From UBA1351 sp963677625 (GTDB taxonomy: Bacteria > Bacillota > Clostridia > Lachnospirales > Vallitaleaceae): a DNA stretch of 64,000 nt. Of this stretch, positions 1 through 7,875 are shown piece by piece. The DNA lies in NCBI GenBank assembly GCA_963677625.2, contig CAXXSW010000007.1, positions 806,001 through 870,000 on the forward strand, given 5' to 3'. The notes beneath the pieces are model-generated. The model did no database searches. It was not told where the DNA came from and worked only from the letters and a program-made list of their open reading frames with translations. The translations under genes and the position numbers were made by a program. Each line of letters starts with the position of its first letter. The stretch's first letter is position 1.

Positions 1-24
1 TAGTGCCCTAGGTAACCCCATAGA

Positions 25-40
25 ATGACTTTAGTCACTT
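25..40. promoter_or_regulatory. LiaR/VraR-like operator candidate, distal copy
   Basis: The 16 bases here are identical to 4140-4155. The core TGACTTTAGTCA is an inverted repeat with arms TGACT and AGTCA around TT. It fits the ACT-N2-AGT pattern reported for the VraR/LiaR branch of NarL-type regulators. The site lies downstream of the kinase gene and could serve a gene beyond the left edge. The surrounding bases 23-62 can also fold through GAATGACTT and AAGTCATTC, so a terminator role is an alternative. Confidence 0.4.
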
Positions 41-65
41 TCACTAGTGTCTTAAGTCATTCGAC

Positions 66-1835
66 TTAAACTTCCTCTGTCATTTGAAGGCTACTGTGAT
101 CTCTTACAATAGGTATTGTAACATGTAGATTAAATCCTTCTCCATCGGGTGATCCACATGAGAAAAATCCATCCAATTTCTTTACCCGATGCTCCATTCC
201 TTTAAGACCATTCCCCATTTGAAAATCTTCACATCCTATACCATTATCAGCAATAATAATATCAACTGAATGTTTAGAAAAACGAACTGCAATAGTAATC
301 TTACTTGCCTCACCGTGTCTCAAAGCATTTGTCATACTTTCCTGACATATTCGATATATGGTGTCATAATAGTCCGGTCTGACCTTAATAGGATAGTGGT
401 TAGTAATAAACTCAACTTCAACACCTGAATGAGTAAATTCAGTTGTTAGATTTTCAAGATCATCAATAAGATTCTCAGTTGTTATTGTCGTCTCTTTCTT
501 TTTAGTTAAAGATTGTTTCAATTGATTGATGCCTTTTCGAGTAGCATCCATAGCATGACTTACTTTTTCTCTGGCAAATTCCGGATCCTGAGCAACTGTT
601 TTTTTCATAATCTCTAAAAGGGAGATGACAACCGTAACAGAATGACCTAAAATATCATGAACTTCTTTTGATGCTCTATTTCTTTCCTGCTCAACAATTA
701 GCCTCTTTTTAACACTGATATTCTCACTTAAAGTCTTATTAATATGTTCAAGACTTGCATATTTTTCTTCCAGTTCCTTAACTAAATCATAATGTTCTGT
801 CATATCCAAAAACTTCAGTATGGCTCCGGTTTTCTCACCAAATTCATTATAGGATTTCTGAAAAGAAACCAAGATATGCTTACGCTCTTCGTTATGAATA
901 AAATTTACTTCTATCTTATTCTCAGATATAGGACTTGATATAAAGTGATTATATGTATCGGCTATATTCTCATAATCTTCAATATATTCATGAAAAACCT
1001 CAAACATATCTTGAAACTTATTGTACTTCTTTAAGGTAATAACTCCCATCGTCAATATTTTCATTCTTTCATTGTATTCAATAACTCGGGCATCATTATC
1101 TAAAATAATAATACCTTCATATAGATTTTCTAAGATTTTTATCCTAGTCATAAGCTGGATATCAAAATAATTGTGCATAAAGGAAACAAGTCCCAGTATT
1201 AAAATAAGTATATTGAACATTATAGGTGTCAAATCATAAGGTATAGGTAGAATACCAAAAACGTATGCTACATTAACTAGCATAGGAATGATAAAACTTA
1301 TAGTCAAAAGTACTTTTGTCTTAAGTGAGTATACTGGTGAATAATATGAAGTCATAATCATAACAATAGCTCCTAAGAGTAAACCATAGGAATAGAAAGT
1401 GTGAAAATAAAACCAAATACCTTTGACACTCCCCTCTTTAAAAAGCTCTATGAAAAAGAGATGATGAAAATTGTTAGTAAAGAGCACAAAGAAATTGATC
1501 ATACATATAAGGCCAAGTCCAGTATGCCATTTGACTGATATCTTACGATTGTACTTATATAAATATGCAAAAGCAAAAAATTCCAAACTGACAAATATAA
1601 TTCCGATATATTCGAAAACCGCCCATATAAATATTACAGGTTGGCTAAAACTAACAATTCTTAATATTTTGGCAACTATCCATATACCCAAAAGCAATTC
1701 TACACGAAAATAATATTCGACCAATTCTATTTTATTGGTTCTTAAAAAAAGGTAAAAATTTATTCCTACCCCTACCAATAAAAAAACTGTATATATCACT
1801 ATTTCGTAGAATTCCAAAATACTTAATTCATGCAT
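66..1835 (-). CDS. Membrane sensor histidine kinase (7TM, PAS, HisKA_3, HATPase)
   Basis: Complete NarX/LiaS-class histidine kinase of 589 residues. The first 220 residues are about seven hydrophobic segments resembling the 7TM sensor region of clostridial kinases. A PAS-like region and a short coiled coil follow. The HisKA_3 box reads EVHDILGHS, with phospho-acceptor His393. The ATPase domain is intact: an N box around ESMTNALRHGEA, then DNGIGC and GNGLKGMEHRV. The start has AGAGGT a few bases upstream. It lies 8 bases after the response regulator gene, so the two are probably co-transcribed and form a pair. The signal is unknown; cell-envelope stress is an inference from the related Lia/Vra systems. 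Confidence 0.9.
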   Translation of the reverse strand: MHELSILEFYEIVIYTVFLLVGVGINFYLFLRTNKIELVEYYFRVELLLGIWIVAKILRIVSFSQPVIFIWAVFEYIGIIFVSLEFFAFAYLYKYNRKISVKWHTGLGLICMINFFVLFTNNFHHLFFIELFKEGSVKGIWFYFHTFYSYGLLLGAIVMIMTSYYSPVYSLKTKVLLTISFIIPMLVNVAYVFGILPIPYDLTPIMFNILILILGLVSFMHNYFDIQLMTRIKILENLYEGIIILDNDARVIEYNERMKILTMGVITLKKYNKFQDMFEVFHEYIEDYENIADTYNHFISSPISENKIEVNFIHNEERKHILVSFQKSYNEFGEKTGAILKFLDMTEHYDLVKELEEKYASLEHINKTLSENISVKKRLIVEQERNRASKEVHDILGHSVTVVISLLEIMKKTVAQDPEFAREKVSHAMDATRKGINQLKQSLTKKKETTITTENLIDDLENLTTEFTHSGVEVEFITNHYPIKVRPDYYDTIYRICQESMTNALRHGEASKITIAVRFSKHSVDIIIADNGIGCEDFQMGNGLKGMEHRVKKLDGFFSCGSPDGEGFNLHVTIPIVRDHSSLQMTEEV

Positions 1836-1843
1836 AATAACCT

Positions 1844-2494
1844 CTAGATTAAATTGTGCTTAATAGCAAAAACAGCTATCTGTGTACGGTCCTTTAGTCC
1901 AAGTTTACTTAGTAATTTTGAAACTTTATTCTTTATCGTTCCTTCTGTAAAATTTAATTTAGCAGCAATCTCTTTATTACTTTTTCCATTAACCATTTGC
2001 TGAATTATCTTGATTTCCATAGGAGAAAGGTCATATCTATCTATGGTATCATTGTTTTTCTGACGTTCGTGGGTAATTCTAAGAATTTCTTCTTTCAATA
2101 CTTCAAGTACATTACTATGCATAACATAAAGATTATTATATACACTCTTCACTGCAAGAATCAATTCTTCCGGCTTGATATCCTTAACAATATATCCATC
2201 TGCACCATTTTCCAATGACTTAAAAATACTTTGGTCATCTTCAAAAGTTGTTAAAACCATAACCCTAACTGTTGGATATAATTCCTTTATCCTCTTCATG
2301 GCTTTTAATCCACCCATTTTAGGCATATTCAAATCCATCAAAATAACATCAGGCCTATAATTTGCGCAGTTTTCAATAGCTTCTAATCCATCTGCGCCAC
2401 CATCAAAAACTGAAATTTCATCATCTTGTCCTAGCATAAACAATAATGTCTGCTTTAATAAAACCTGATCATCAACTACCATTACCTTTATCAT
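1844..2494 (-). CDS. NarL/LuxR-family response regulator
   Basis: A two-domain regulator of 216 residues. The receiver has the acidic pair D8-D9, phospho-acceptor Asp54 in LMDLNMP, a threonine in VLTTFED and the conserved lysine in IVKDIKP. The C-terminus is a LuxR-type helix-turn-helix (LSPMEIKIIQQMVNGKSNKEIA, broken here only for naming, about residues 150-212). Its start overlaps the stop of the upstream half-kinase gene by 4 bases, and the full kinase follows directly. Repeated TGACTTTAGTCA sites upstream of the operon are candidate targets, which would give autoregulation. The family call is safe; the regulon is inferred. Confidence 0.92.
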   Translation of the reverse strand: MIKVMVVDDQVLLKQTLLFMLGQDDEISVFDGGADGLEAIENCANYRPDVILMDLNMPKMGGLKAMKRIKELYPTVRVMVLTTFEDDQSIFKSLENGADGYIVKDIKPEELILAVKSVYNNLYVMHSNVLEVLKEEILRITHERQKNNDTIDRYDLSPMEIKIIQQMVNGKSNKEIAAKLNFTEGTIKNKVSKLLSKLGLKDRTQIAVFAIKHNLI

Positions 2495-3870
2495 ATCATA
2501 CCTCCCATTTTTTTATACTTAGATACCGCATTTCTTACTTCTTTAAGACCGGTTCTTGCTTTATCAATAGCCTCATCAATGGTTTCTTCTATATTTTCCT
2601 GCTTTTGCTCCATTAGCAAATCGATGACCTCCAATAAAGTTAAAAGCTCCATCATAGAATGGCCCAATGTATCATGTATCTCCGCCATAATAGCATTTCT
2701 TTCTTCCTCTATGGTTAATTGCTGAACTGTTTTTACATGTTGCTTCAAACGCTCATTGGCATTGGTCAACTCTTCATTCTTTAAGGCAAGTTCATGAGAC
2801 ATTTCATAAATCTCTGTCATTTCAAAAAAAGTAAGAAGTGTCGCAATCTTATGTTTTCCATAATCAAACAAAGGTTTTGCCGTATAATATATAATAACTT
2901 CCTTTTTAAAAACTGATATAACATTAAGAGTCCCTTTCCTAACACCTTCAACATGCTTTATCTCCAGTGAGTTTCTCAAGTCATTAATTTGCTCATCAGA
3001 AACCACATAAGATTCAATTTCATGAAAAAAACCTTCTATATCTTCAGGATACTGAAGTGACTTGTAACCAAAAATTTTCTTAAAAAATTCTGTATTACTA
3101 TCAATAATCATACCCGAATCATGGACCACTAACATACCCTCACTCATACTGTCAATGGTTTCATTAATAGCAATCGGAAGAACATCTAAAAACTGATACT
3201 TAAGAACAGATACGATAAATAGAAGACTTGAAAAAGGAATAACAACCTGTGTGACTGAAAATCCTAATACAAAAAGACCTAATGTATGTAGACCATGAAC
3301 TGCAACCGGTAATACCATAGCAATAATAAAGTACATTGACTGTCTCTGTCTCACTAGATTAATCATATGCTTTTTACTTAGAAAAAAAAGGGCCCCAATA
3401 AGAAGATACGCGAATGTTGTAAACATAGTCAAATAAGTAATTGGTCCAAAGACCTCGCCATCCAAGAAAAAATCTTTATAGAAATAATGATGTAAAGGAT
3501 TTGTACAAGCAGCAATAAAATTAAAGGTCGGTAAAAGGACAGATAAATAAAAAAATACCTTCGGCATCATCTTATGCCTGGTATAAGCGTAGGCAAAATG
3601 CATAAAAGCATAACCAACATATGAAAGAGAAAAATACTCAAAACAAACAATGACCCATCGGATATGAACGGTTGGGGCTAATCTCTCAAAAATATAAAAA
3701 ACGGTCCAAATAATAATCAAAATCTGTCCGGCAATAAAAAAAGACATCACCTTACCGCTTCGACTTCTTGATAAAATATAGATGAGAAGAACGCAGGAAA
3801 TCATTGCTGAGAAGAGCAACAATGCAACAACTACGGTTTCATTTACTCGCACATCCATTAATGTCGGCAT
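2491..3870 (-). CDS. Truncated sensor kinase-like protein: 7TM, PAS and HisKA_3 without an ATPase domain
   Basis: 459 residues. About seven transmembrane segments fill residues 10-230, followed by a PAS-like region (235-365), a coiled coil and a HisKA_3 helix with EIHDTLGHS (His399). The protein ends about 60 residues after this histidine with no N, G1 or G2 box, so it cannot bind ATP like a normal kinase. The stop overlaps the regulator start by 4 bases, which argues for a maintained design rather than random decay. I chose the ATG at 3870, preceded by AGGTGA; a GTG at 3891 is the alternative. It may heterodimerise with the full kinase encoded two genes downstream and be phosphorylated in trans, or act as a phosphatase or sensor subunit. 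That is inference. Confidence 0.85.
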   Translation of the reverse strand: MPTLMDVRVNETVVVALLLFSAMISCVLLIYILSRSRSGKVMSFFIAGQILIIIWTVFYIFERLAPTVHIRWVIVCFEYFSLSYVGYAFMHFAYAYTRHKMMPKVFFYLSVLLPTFNFIAACTNPLHHYFYKDFFLDGEVFGPITYLTMFTTFAYLLIGALFFLSKKHMINLVRQRQSMYFIIAMVLPVAVHGLHTLGLFVLGFSVTQVVIPFSSLLFIVSVLKYQFLDVLPIAINETIDSMSEGMLVVHDSGMIIDSNTEFFKKIFGYKSLQYPEDIEGFFHEIESYVVSDEQINDLRNSLEIKHVEGVRKGTLNVISVFKKEVIIYYTAKPLFDYGKHKIATLLTFFEMTEIYEMSHELALKNEELTNANERLKQHVKTVQQLTIEEERNAIMAEIHDTLGHSMMELLTLLEVIDLLMEQKQENIEETIDEAIDKARTGLKEVRNAVSKYKKMGGMI

Positions 3871-3955
3871 GATTTCACCTACTCCCTTCACTCATCACTC
3901 TGTTTTTATCTATTTATCTAGTTGACTTCATACTTGAAAATAGTCCTACACTATA

Positions 3956-3984
3956 ATAATATCCAAAATATCTTTACAATGCAA
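3956..3984 (-). promoter_or_regulatory. Possible sigma-A promoter for the two-component operon
   Basis: On the minus strand TTGCAT (3984-3979) and TATTAT (3961-3956) are separated by 17 bases, about 90 bases before the half-kinase start. It lies downstream of a second, operator-linked promoter candidate at 4089-4116, so tandem promoters are possible. Confidence 0.4.
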
Positions 3985-4008
3985 GAAGCGATTCTTACGA
4001 ATCGCTTC
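3985..4008. other. Perfect 10-bp hairpin between the two candidate promoters
   Basis: GAAGCGATTC and GAATCGCTTC flank a TTAC loop. There is no clean T-run on either side, so it is a poor intrinsic terminator. It could be an attenuator or a protein-binding palindrome in the leader of the two-component operon. Confidence 0.4.
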
Positions 4009-4088
4009 TACCCTCTTGATTACTCTCTATTTACCTTTACATAACACTGTAAGCTCTAACAGTTGTTACTAGCTTTCTCACATCTATT

Positions 4089-4116
4089 ATTGTAATACCT
4101 TTTACCTATCTGTCAT
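4089..4116 (-). promoter_or_regulatory. Candidate regulated promoter next to the operator pair
   Basis: On the minus strand ATGACA (4116-4111) and TACAAT (4094-4089) have a 16-base spacer. The operator pair at 4117-4155 abuts the upstream side of the -35 box, which is the usual place for an activator of the LiaR/VraR type. Confidence 0.4.
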
Positions 4117-4155
4117 AGTCACTTTAGTCACTGATAGAGATGACTTTAGTCACTT
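4117..4155. promoter_or_regulatory. Paired LiaR/VraR-like operators
   Basis: Two copies of ACTTTAGTCACT lie at 4121-4132 and 4143-4154, 22 bases apart and so about two helical turns. The second sits within the 16-mer also found at 25-40. Each holds ACT-TT-AGT, the half-site arrangement known for VraR. Binding by the regulator at 1844-2494 is inferred from position and family. Confidence 0.45.
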
Positions 4156-4189
4156 CTTTACTGCACAGTGTTAAATTTATATTGTTTTT

Positions 4190-4312
4190 CTATAAGGAAT
4201 TATAGAAATAACGAAAAATAAAGGCATTGATACTGGAAACTAGAATTACCAACGATTTACCCTCATAGATAATACTCTTAATTTCTTTAGCAGTTAGATT
4301 TCTTAATTTCAT
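4190..4312 (-). pseudogene. Possible remnant of an ABC-2 type permease gene (40 codons)
   Basis: This short frame begins 9 bases after the ATPase stop, where a cognate permease gene would be expected. It encodes a 40-residue peptide starting MKLRNLTAKEIKSII. A basic, amphipathic start followed by a hydrophobic stretch (LVILVSS) resembles the cytoplasmic lead-in and first membrane helix of ABC-2 permeases. It then ends at a TAG and no further permease sequence is visible before the two-component genes. I read it as the 5' stump left by a deletion or by insertion of the two-component block. It could instead be a genuine short membrane peptide or chance coding. Confidence 0.35.
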
Positions 4313-4321
4313 AGTAGCCTT

Positions 4322-5260
4322 CTAATCTCTCAATGCCCTACCAGTTAAGGCTAAAAATACGGATTCAAGATTCGGTTCCTGTACATCCATAGAAAGAATA
4401 GTAATACCAAGTTCGCTTATTTTATTGATTAATTTTTTAAATAAATCATCATCTTGAAGAGCTGTCAATACGATTCTATCCTCTTCAACTATGACTTTCT
4501 CAACAGAGGAAATAGATTTAATTGCCTCTGTAACACGTTCAGACTCTATATTCACTTTAATATGAATTTCTACATTTAGGTTATTAGCCTTAATCAAGTC
4601 TTCCTTGGTACCTTCGGCTATAATTTCCCCCTTATCCATGATACAGATACGATTACAAAGATACTCAACCTCTTCCATATAATGACTAGTGTAAATGACA
4701 GTCATACCTTTCTCTTTATTTAAATGTAAAACTGTATCAAGTATATGTTTTCTTGATTGTGGATCAATCCCAACTGTAGGCTCATCCATAATGATAAGCT
4801 CCGGATTATGTAAAAGAGCAACCCCAATATTCAGTCTCCGTTTCATACCACCTGAATAGGTTTTTACCTTATCCTTAAGTCTATCCTTAATCCCAATAGT
4901 ATGCGATACTTCTTCAACAGCCTTCTTTAAAGTTGGTCCTTTAAGTCCATATGCTCTTCCCCAGAAAAGAAGGTTCTCTTTACCTGTAAGCATAGGATAC
5001 AAAGCAATTTCCTGAGGTACGTAGCCAAGATTTTCCTTAAGAGCGTTGGGATTTTTTATAATAGATTCATTGTTATAGAGGATATCTCCTCCATCGGGTT
5101 TCAATAAAGTTGAAATCATCGAGATAGTCGTTGACTTTCCCGCACCATTAGGTCCGAGAAGGCCAAGTATCTCACCTTGATTAACTTGAAAGTCAATACC
5201 CTTAACTGCGTGTACAGTTTTATACTTTTTATCTAATCCTTTTACCGATAGTAACTCCAT
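4322..5260 (-). CDS. ABC transporter ATP-binding protein (DrrA/CcmA-like)
   Basis: 312-residue ATPase of the drug-exporter type. Walker A is GPNGAGKS (about 36-43), the Q-loop reads GYVPQEIAL, the signature is YSGGMKRR, Walker B is LIIMDEPTVGID and the switch histidine is in TSHYMEE. A C-terminal extension of about 90 residues resembles the DUF4162 tail common in this family. It should energise export of a drug, lipid or peptide with an ABC-2 permease, but no intact permease gene is adjacent; only a 40-codon stump follows. It may therefore be orphaned, or work with a permease encoded elsewhere. A two-component locus lies directly downstream on the same strand. Confidence 0.9.
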   Translation of the reverse strand: MELLSVKGLDKKYKTVHAVKGIDFQVNQGEILGLLGPNGAGKSTTISMISTLLKPDGGDILYNNESIIKNPNALKENLGYVPQEIALYPMLTGKENLLFWGRAYGLKGPTLKKAVEEVSHTIGIKDRLKDKVKTYSGGMKRRLNIGVALLHNPELIIMDEPTVGIDPQSRKHILDTVLHLNKEKGMTVIYTSHYMEEVEYLCNRICIMDKGEIIAEGTKEDLIKANNLNVEIHIKVNIESERVTEAIKSISSVEKVIVEEDRIVLTALQDDDLFKKLINKISELGITILSMDVQEPNLESVFLALTGRALRD

Positions 5261-5430
5261 ATTTATCCTCCATTTTACTGATTTACTTTTTTCTATATTC
5301 TTATTATCTTATTCTAAGCTTTCTTTTTATCTAACCACTTCAATAAACTTCTCTATGGCTATTTTCAACCTACCTATATCTTATCACAAAACAAAGAGGC
5401 TCTGCCTCGTTCGCTTGCGATTGTTACGTT

Positions 5431-5494
5431 GGGAAAGTTTCCTTGACATTTTATGAGATGTTTCTACTCATAAAATTCAAATAAAAAACTTCCC
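5431..5494. other. Nested inverted repeat in the intergenic region
   Basis: An inner perfect 9-bp stem, TTTTATGAG (5449-5457) with CTCATAAAA (5467-5475), is enclosed by GGGAAAGTTT and a near-complementary AAAACTTCCC. A small GAGGC/GCCTC hairpin precedes it near 5396. No coding is visible at 5261-5544. It may be a small structured RNA, a protein-binding site or a decayed palindromic repeat. Confidence 0.35.
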
Positions 5495-5501
5495 TATAAA
5501 G

Positions 5502-5537
5502 TAAAAAAAGCCGTGCCATCTACTTTTAGCACGACTT
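5502..5537 (-). terminator. Intrinsic terminator of the Tad operon
   Basis: On the minus strand AGTCGTGC and GCACGGCT form a stem with one mismatch and are followed by a run of seven T. It begins 8 bases after the last gene of the pilus operon. Confidence 0.75.
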
Positions 5538-5544
5538 GACCTAT

Positions 5545-6210
5545 TTAGATTATCATACTTCCTTGATGTTTTCTACTGCCAAAGTTTTTCAAAAATTGCT
5601 GAAAGATACCTAAAAGATCTCTCTCAGCACTTATCTTAGAACTTGCCTCAAGCACAGGTTTATCTCCACTTGTCTCCTCAAGCTTACTGCATTCCTCTTT
5701 TAAATCTTCTAGAATTCGAACAAAGTAATAAAAGCCTTCCATATGATTCATCCTATTAAAAAATCTGGATATATGTGATATGAACTTTATTAGATAGTTT
5801 AAATAATCTTTTTCATCAAAATTACATATTGGAATGTACATCATCTGTATATTTAGGCTTTCACCATTAAAGTCAACCATAATCTCTTCTTGACTAGGTA
5901 TAAAATTTCTTGGATACAAAAGATAAGTAGATGATTCCTGAATAATTAATACAATCTGTTCTATAATTCTAATCATATTAAGTACTGAACCTTCTTTCTC
6001 CATCCACTGTCCAAGATTCAAAACCCCCTCTCCTTGTTCTTTTTGATAATAAATATAGCTTGATACTTGTGACATACTATACTGAAATGGACGTATTCCA
6101 CTAATACTTTGATAATAAAACATTTTGACCTGATAAAGTTCAACCTCTTCATGAGACAATTCAATAACCCTAGCAATCTCACCATAAACATTTAATTCAC
6201 TTATTCTCAT
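5545..6210 (-). CDS. DUF6382-like protein at the end of the Tad operon
   Basis: 221 residues, soluble, without signal peptide or membrane segment. The look is that of the DUF6382 domain often found, sometimes fused to FHA, next to clostridial Tad/Flp genes: an early YYQSISGIRPFQYSM stretch, a middle segment about lists of aliphatic and aromatic residues, and a short polar tail (SSKISAERD) before residue 221. No FHA domain follows, so this would be the bare form. It is the last gene of the operon, 5 bases after the pilin gene and just before a terminator. Its role in pilus assembly is unknown. The family assignment is from memory of the pattern and is tentative. Confidence 0.6.
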   Translation of the reverse strand: MRISELNVYGEIARVIELSHEEVELYQVKMFYYQSISGIRPFQYSMSQVSSYIYYQKEQGEGVLNLGQWMEKEGSVLNMIRIIEQIVLIIQESSTYLLYPRNFIPSQEEIMVDFNGESLNIQMMYIPICNFDEKDYLNYLIKFISHISRFFNRMNHMEGFYYFVRILEDLKEECSKLEETSGDKPVLEASSKISAERDLLGIFQQFLKNFGSRKHQGSMII

Positions 6211-6215
6211 ATCCT

Positions 6216-6476
6216 CTACTCCATAAACTCAGAATACTCCATTGCACCAAATAATTCTTCCAGCAAAACCTCTACCTTTTCTTTAAACATGAAGGCTAGC
6301 CCTATAATGATTATTATAATTAAGGCTATTTCTACAATACCTAGCCCATCTTCATTAGTAAGTGGTTCCATTAAGCGGTGTCTGATTCTCATAATCTGAC
6401 TATGGCACTGAATACTTTTTAAATGCAATACATTTAAACCATCGATTTTCTTATTCATAATACTTATTTTTCTCAT
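6216..6476 (-). CDS. Flp-type pilin (Flp1-like)
   Basis: 86 residues with a long basic leader (about 45 residues) and a single hydrophobic helix. The junction NEDGLG/IVEIALIIIIII has the glycine before the hydrophobic stretch and a glutamate four residues later, as in type IV prepilins cleaved by a TadV/CpaA-like peptidase. The mature part would be about 40 residues, the size of Flp subunits. It lies between the TadC-like gene and the DUF6382-like gene. No prepilin peptidase is encoded in this window, so processing must be done from elsewhere. Confidence 0.75.
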   Translation of the reverse strand: MRKISIMNKKIDGLNVLHLKSIQCHSQIMRIRHRLMEPLTNEDGLGIVEIALIIIIIIGLAFMFKEKVEVLLEELFGAMEYSEFME

Positions 6477-6507
6477 TCTCTTCCTCTCTATACTTCATCT
6501 GATATAT

Positions 6508-7818
6508 TTATATTAAGGTTTCTACTTCCATAAATGCAGGTACAATAGTCAGCATCAATACAATGATAAATATTAAAACCATGGGCATAATTAATTTTGT
6601 ACTTGCCTTTTCACTTTCTTTTCTTGCATGATGTAAACGTAGTTCCCACATCTCATGGGACATTGCTTCTAATTGATTCTCCATCTGTGAATCTCCTAAT
6701 TTAAGGTTTTGAGCAATCAATCTAGTAAATCGATAAACTTCACGAATCTTAAAACATTGATTTATGTTTTTAAGCACTTGATGAAAATCTTGACTTTGTT
6801 CCATCATATAAATAATGTTCTTTAAATTTTTTTCATGCGGATCATCTTGGCTCATCAAATCCACCCTACTTGATAAAGCATTCCATAAACTTTTATATAC
6901 GGTCATACCACTTTGATAGAATAGTAAAAAACTGTGAACTATATAGGTAAGATGGACTTTTCCCATACTTCTTTCCCTATCCTCTTTTAACTTCTTCTCC
7001 ATATGTGCTAAAAGACTGAAAAATGAAAAAACGATTGGTATCAATAGAAGATTTTTAGCCGTCAATTGCTTAGGATCCTTTTCAAAAAAAACATAATCCT
7101 TTGGCATATCTATGCCTTCATAAGCAATATCATCTCCTAAATCTAAGCCTTTTACATATTCCTCTAATTGATAAGCACCAAATAAGTCAAGATATTCATG
7201 TGTAAAACTTGTCTCATCAACCATAAATACGTATGATCCCAAGAGACTGGCTTCTTCTTTTTGACCATATTTCAATACAATCCTATAGTCTATTTTTATG
7301 CTTGTTTCTCCCTTCACTTCGTCCAGAAAAAACCAACCTTCTTGATTCATAATATGACTCTGATCAATTTCATATTCAATAAGACAGTCTCCTATTCTTA
7401 CAGGCAACTCAATAGGTCTATCCACTTCACTCAACATCTCATTATTCCTTATATTTTGATTTAATAAACTTTTTTGAAACTCTATTTGCGCTTCATGGAG
7501 AATATATTCAATCTCCTTATCATTAGGATCAACTAATGGTACTTCAAGCATAATACTATGTTGATCTCCATCTTGATACTTATAATAAAACTTTTTCTTT
7601 TCTTCATTACCATATGGTTGTGGCTCAATTCTTGATATTGGCTTAACTTCTTCTTGTCTAAAAAGCTGAATAAACAAAATACAGCTAAGAAAAGAAAGAA
7701 TAATTAATATCTCTTTTGTATAAACAGGAAAAGCTTTTGCCAGATACACCAAAAATTTCTTTTGCTTGTCATCAGCACTATTTATTTCTTGCTTTCTAAA
7801 TGGATTTTTAAATTGCAT
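6508..7818 (-). CDS. TadC-like membrane protein with a large extracytoplasmic domain
   Basis: 436 residues. The first membrane helix is near residues 33-52 (ILIILSFLSCILFIQLF), then about 205 mostly hydrophilic residues lie outside, a second helix sits near 258-275, a helical cytoplasmic region of about 130 residues follows, and a last helix (MPMVLIFIIVLMLTIVPAF) lies near 412-430. The C-terminal half matches TadC/T2SSF proteins, including its alpha-helical core and the closing membrane segment. TadC proteins are normally about 300 residues; the inserted outer domain is the extra part and I do not recognise it. With TadB it should form the inner-membrane platform of the pilus machine, driven by the CpaF ATPase. 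Confidence 0.7.
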   Translation of the reverse strand: MQFKNPFRKQEINSADDKQKKFLVYLAKAFPVYTKEILIILSFLSCILFIQLFRQEEVKPISRIEPQPYGNEEKKKFYYKYQDGDQHSIMLEVPLVDPNDKEIEYILHEAQIEFQKSLLNQNIRNNEMLSEVDRPIELPVRIGDCLIEYEIDQSHIMNQEGWFFLDEVKGETSIKIDYRIVLKYGQKEEASLLGSYVFMVDETSFTHEYLDLFGAYQLEEYVKGLDLGDDIAYEGIDMPKDYVFFEKDPKQLTAKNLLLIPIVFSFFSLLAHMEKKLKEDRERSMGKVHLTYIVHSFLLFYQSGMTVYKSLWNALSSRVDLMSQDDPHEKNLKNIIYMMEQSQDFHQVLKNINQCFKIREVYRFTRLIAQNLKLGDSQMENQLEAMSHEMWELRLHHARKESEKASTKLIMPMVLIFIIVLMLTIVPAFMEVETLI

Positions 7819-7875
7819 CCTTTTACCTCATAACTTACCCAACTTAACTCAGTTTATACTTATAATCCATACAGC

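Noticed and set aside
1471..1713. Plus-strand frame inside the sensor kinase gene, and similar frames inside gyrA, gyrB, mnmG and others
   Set aside because: Antisense shadows of well-supported genes, without ribosome sites or recognisable domains.
3985..4008. Rho-independent terminator upstream of the half-kinase gene
   Set aside because: The stem is perfect but no T-run follows on either strand, so it is listed only as a hairpin.
25..4155. Transposon bounded by the 16-mer repeats
   Set aside because: No transposase or terminal inverted repeats are seen; the repeats fit regulator operators better.
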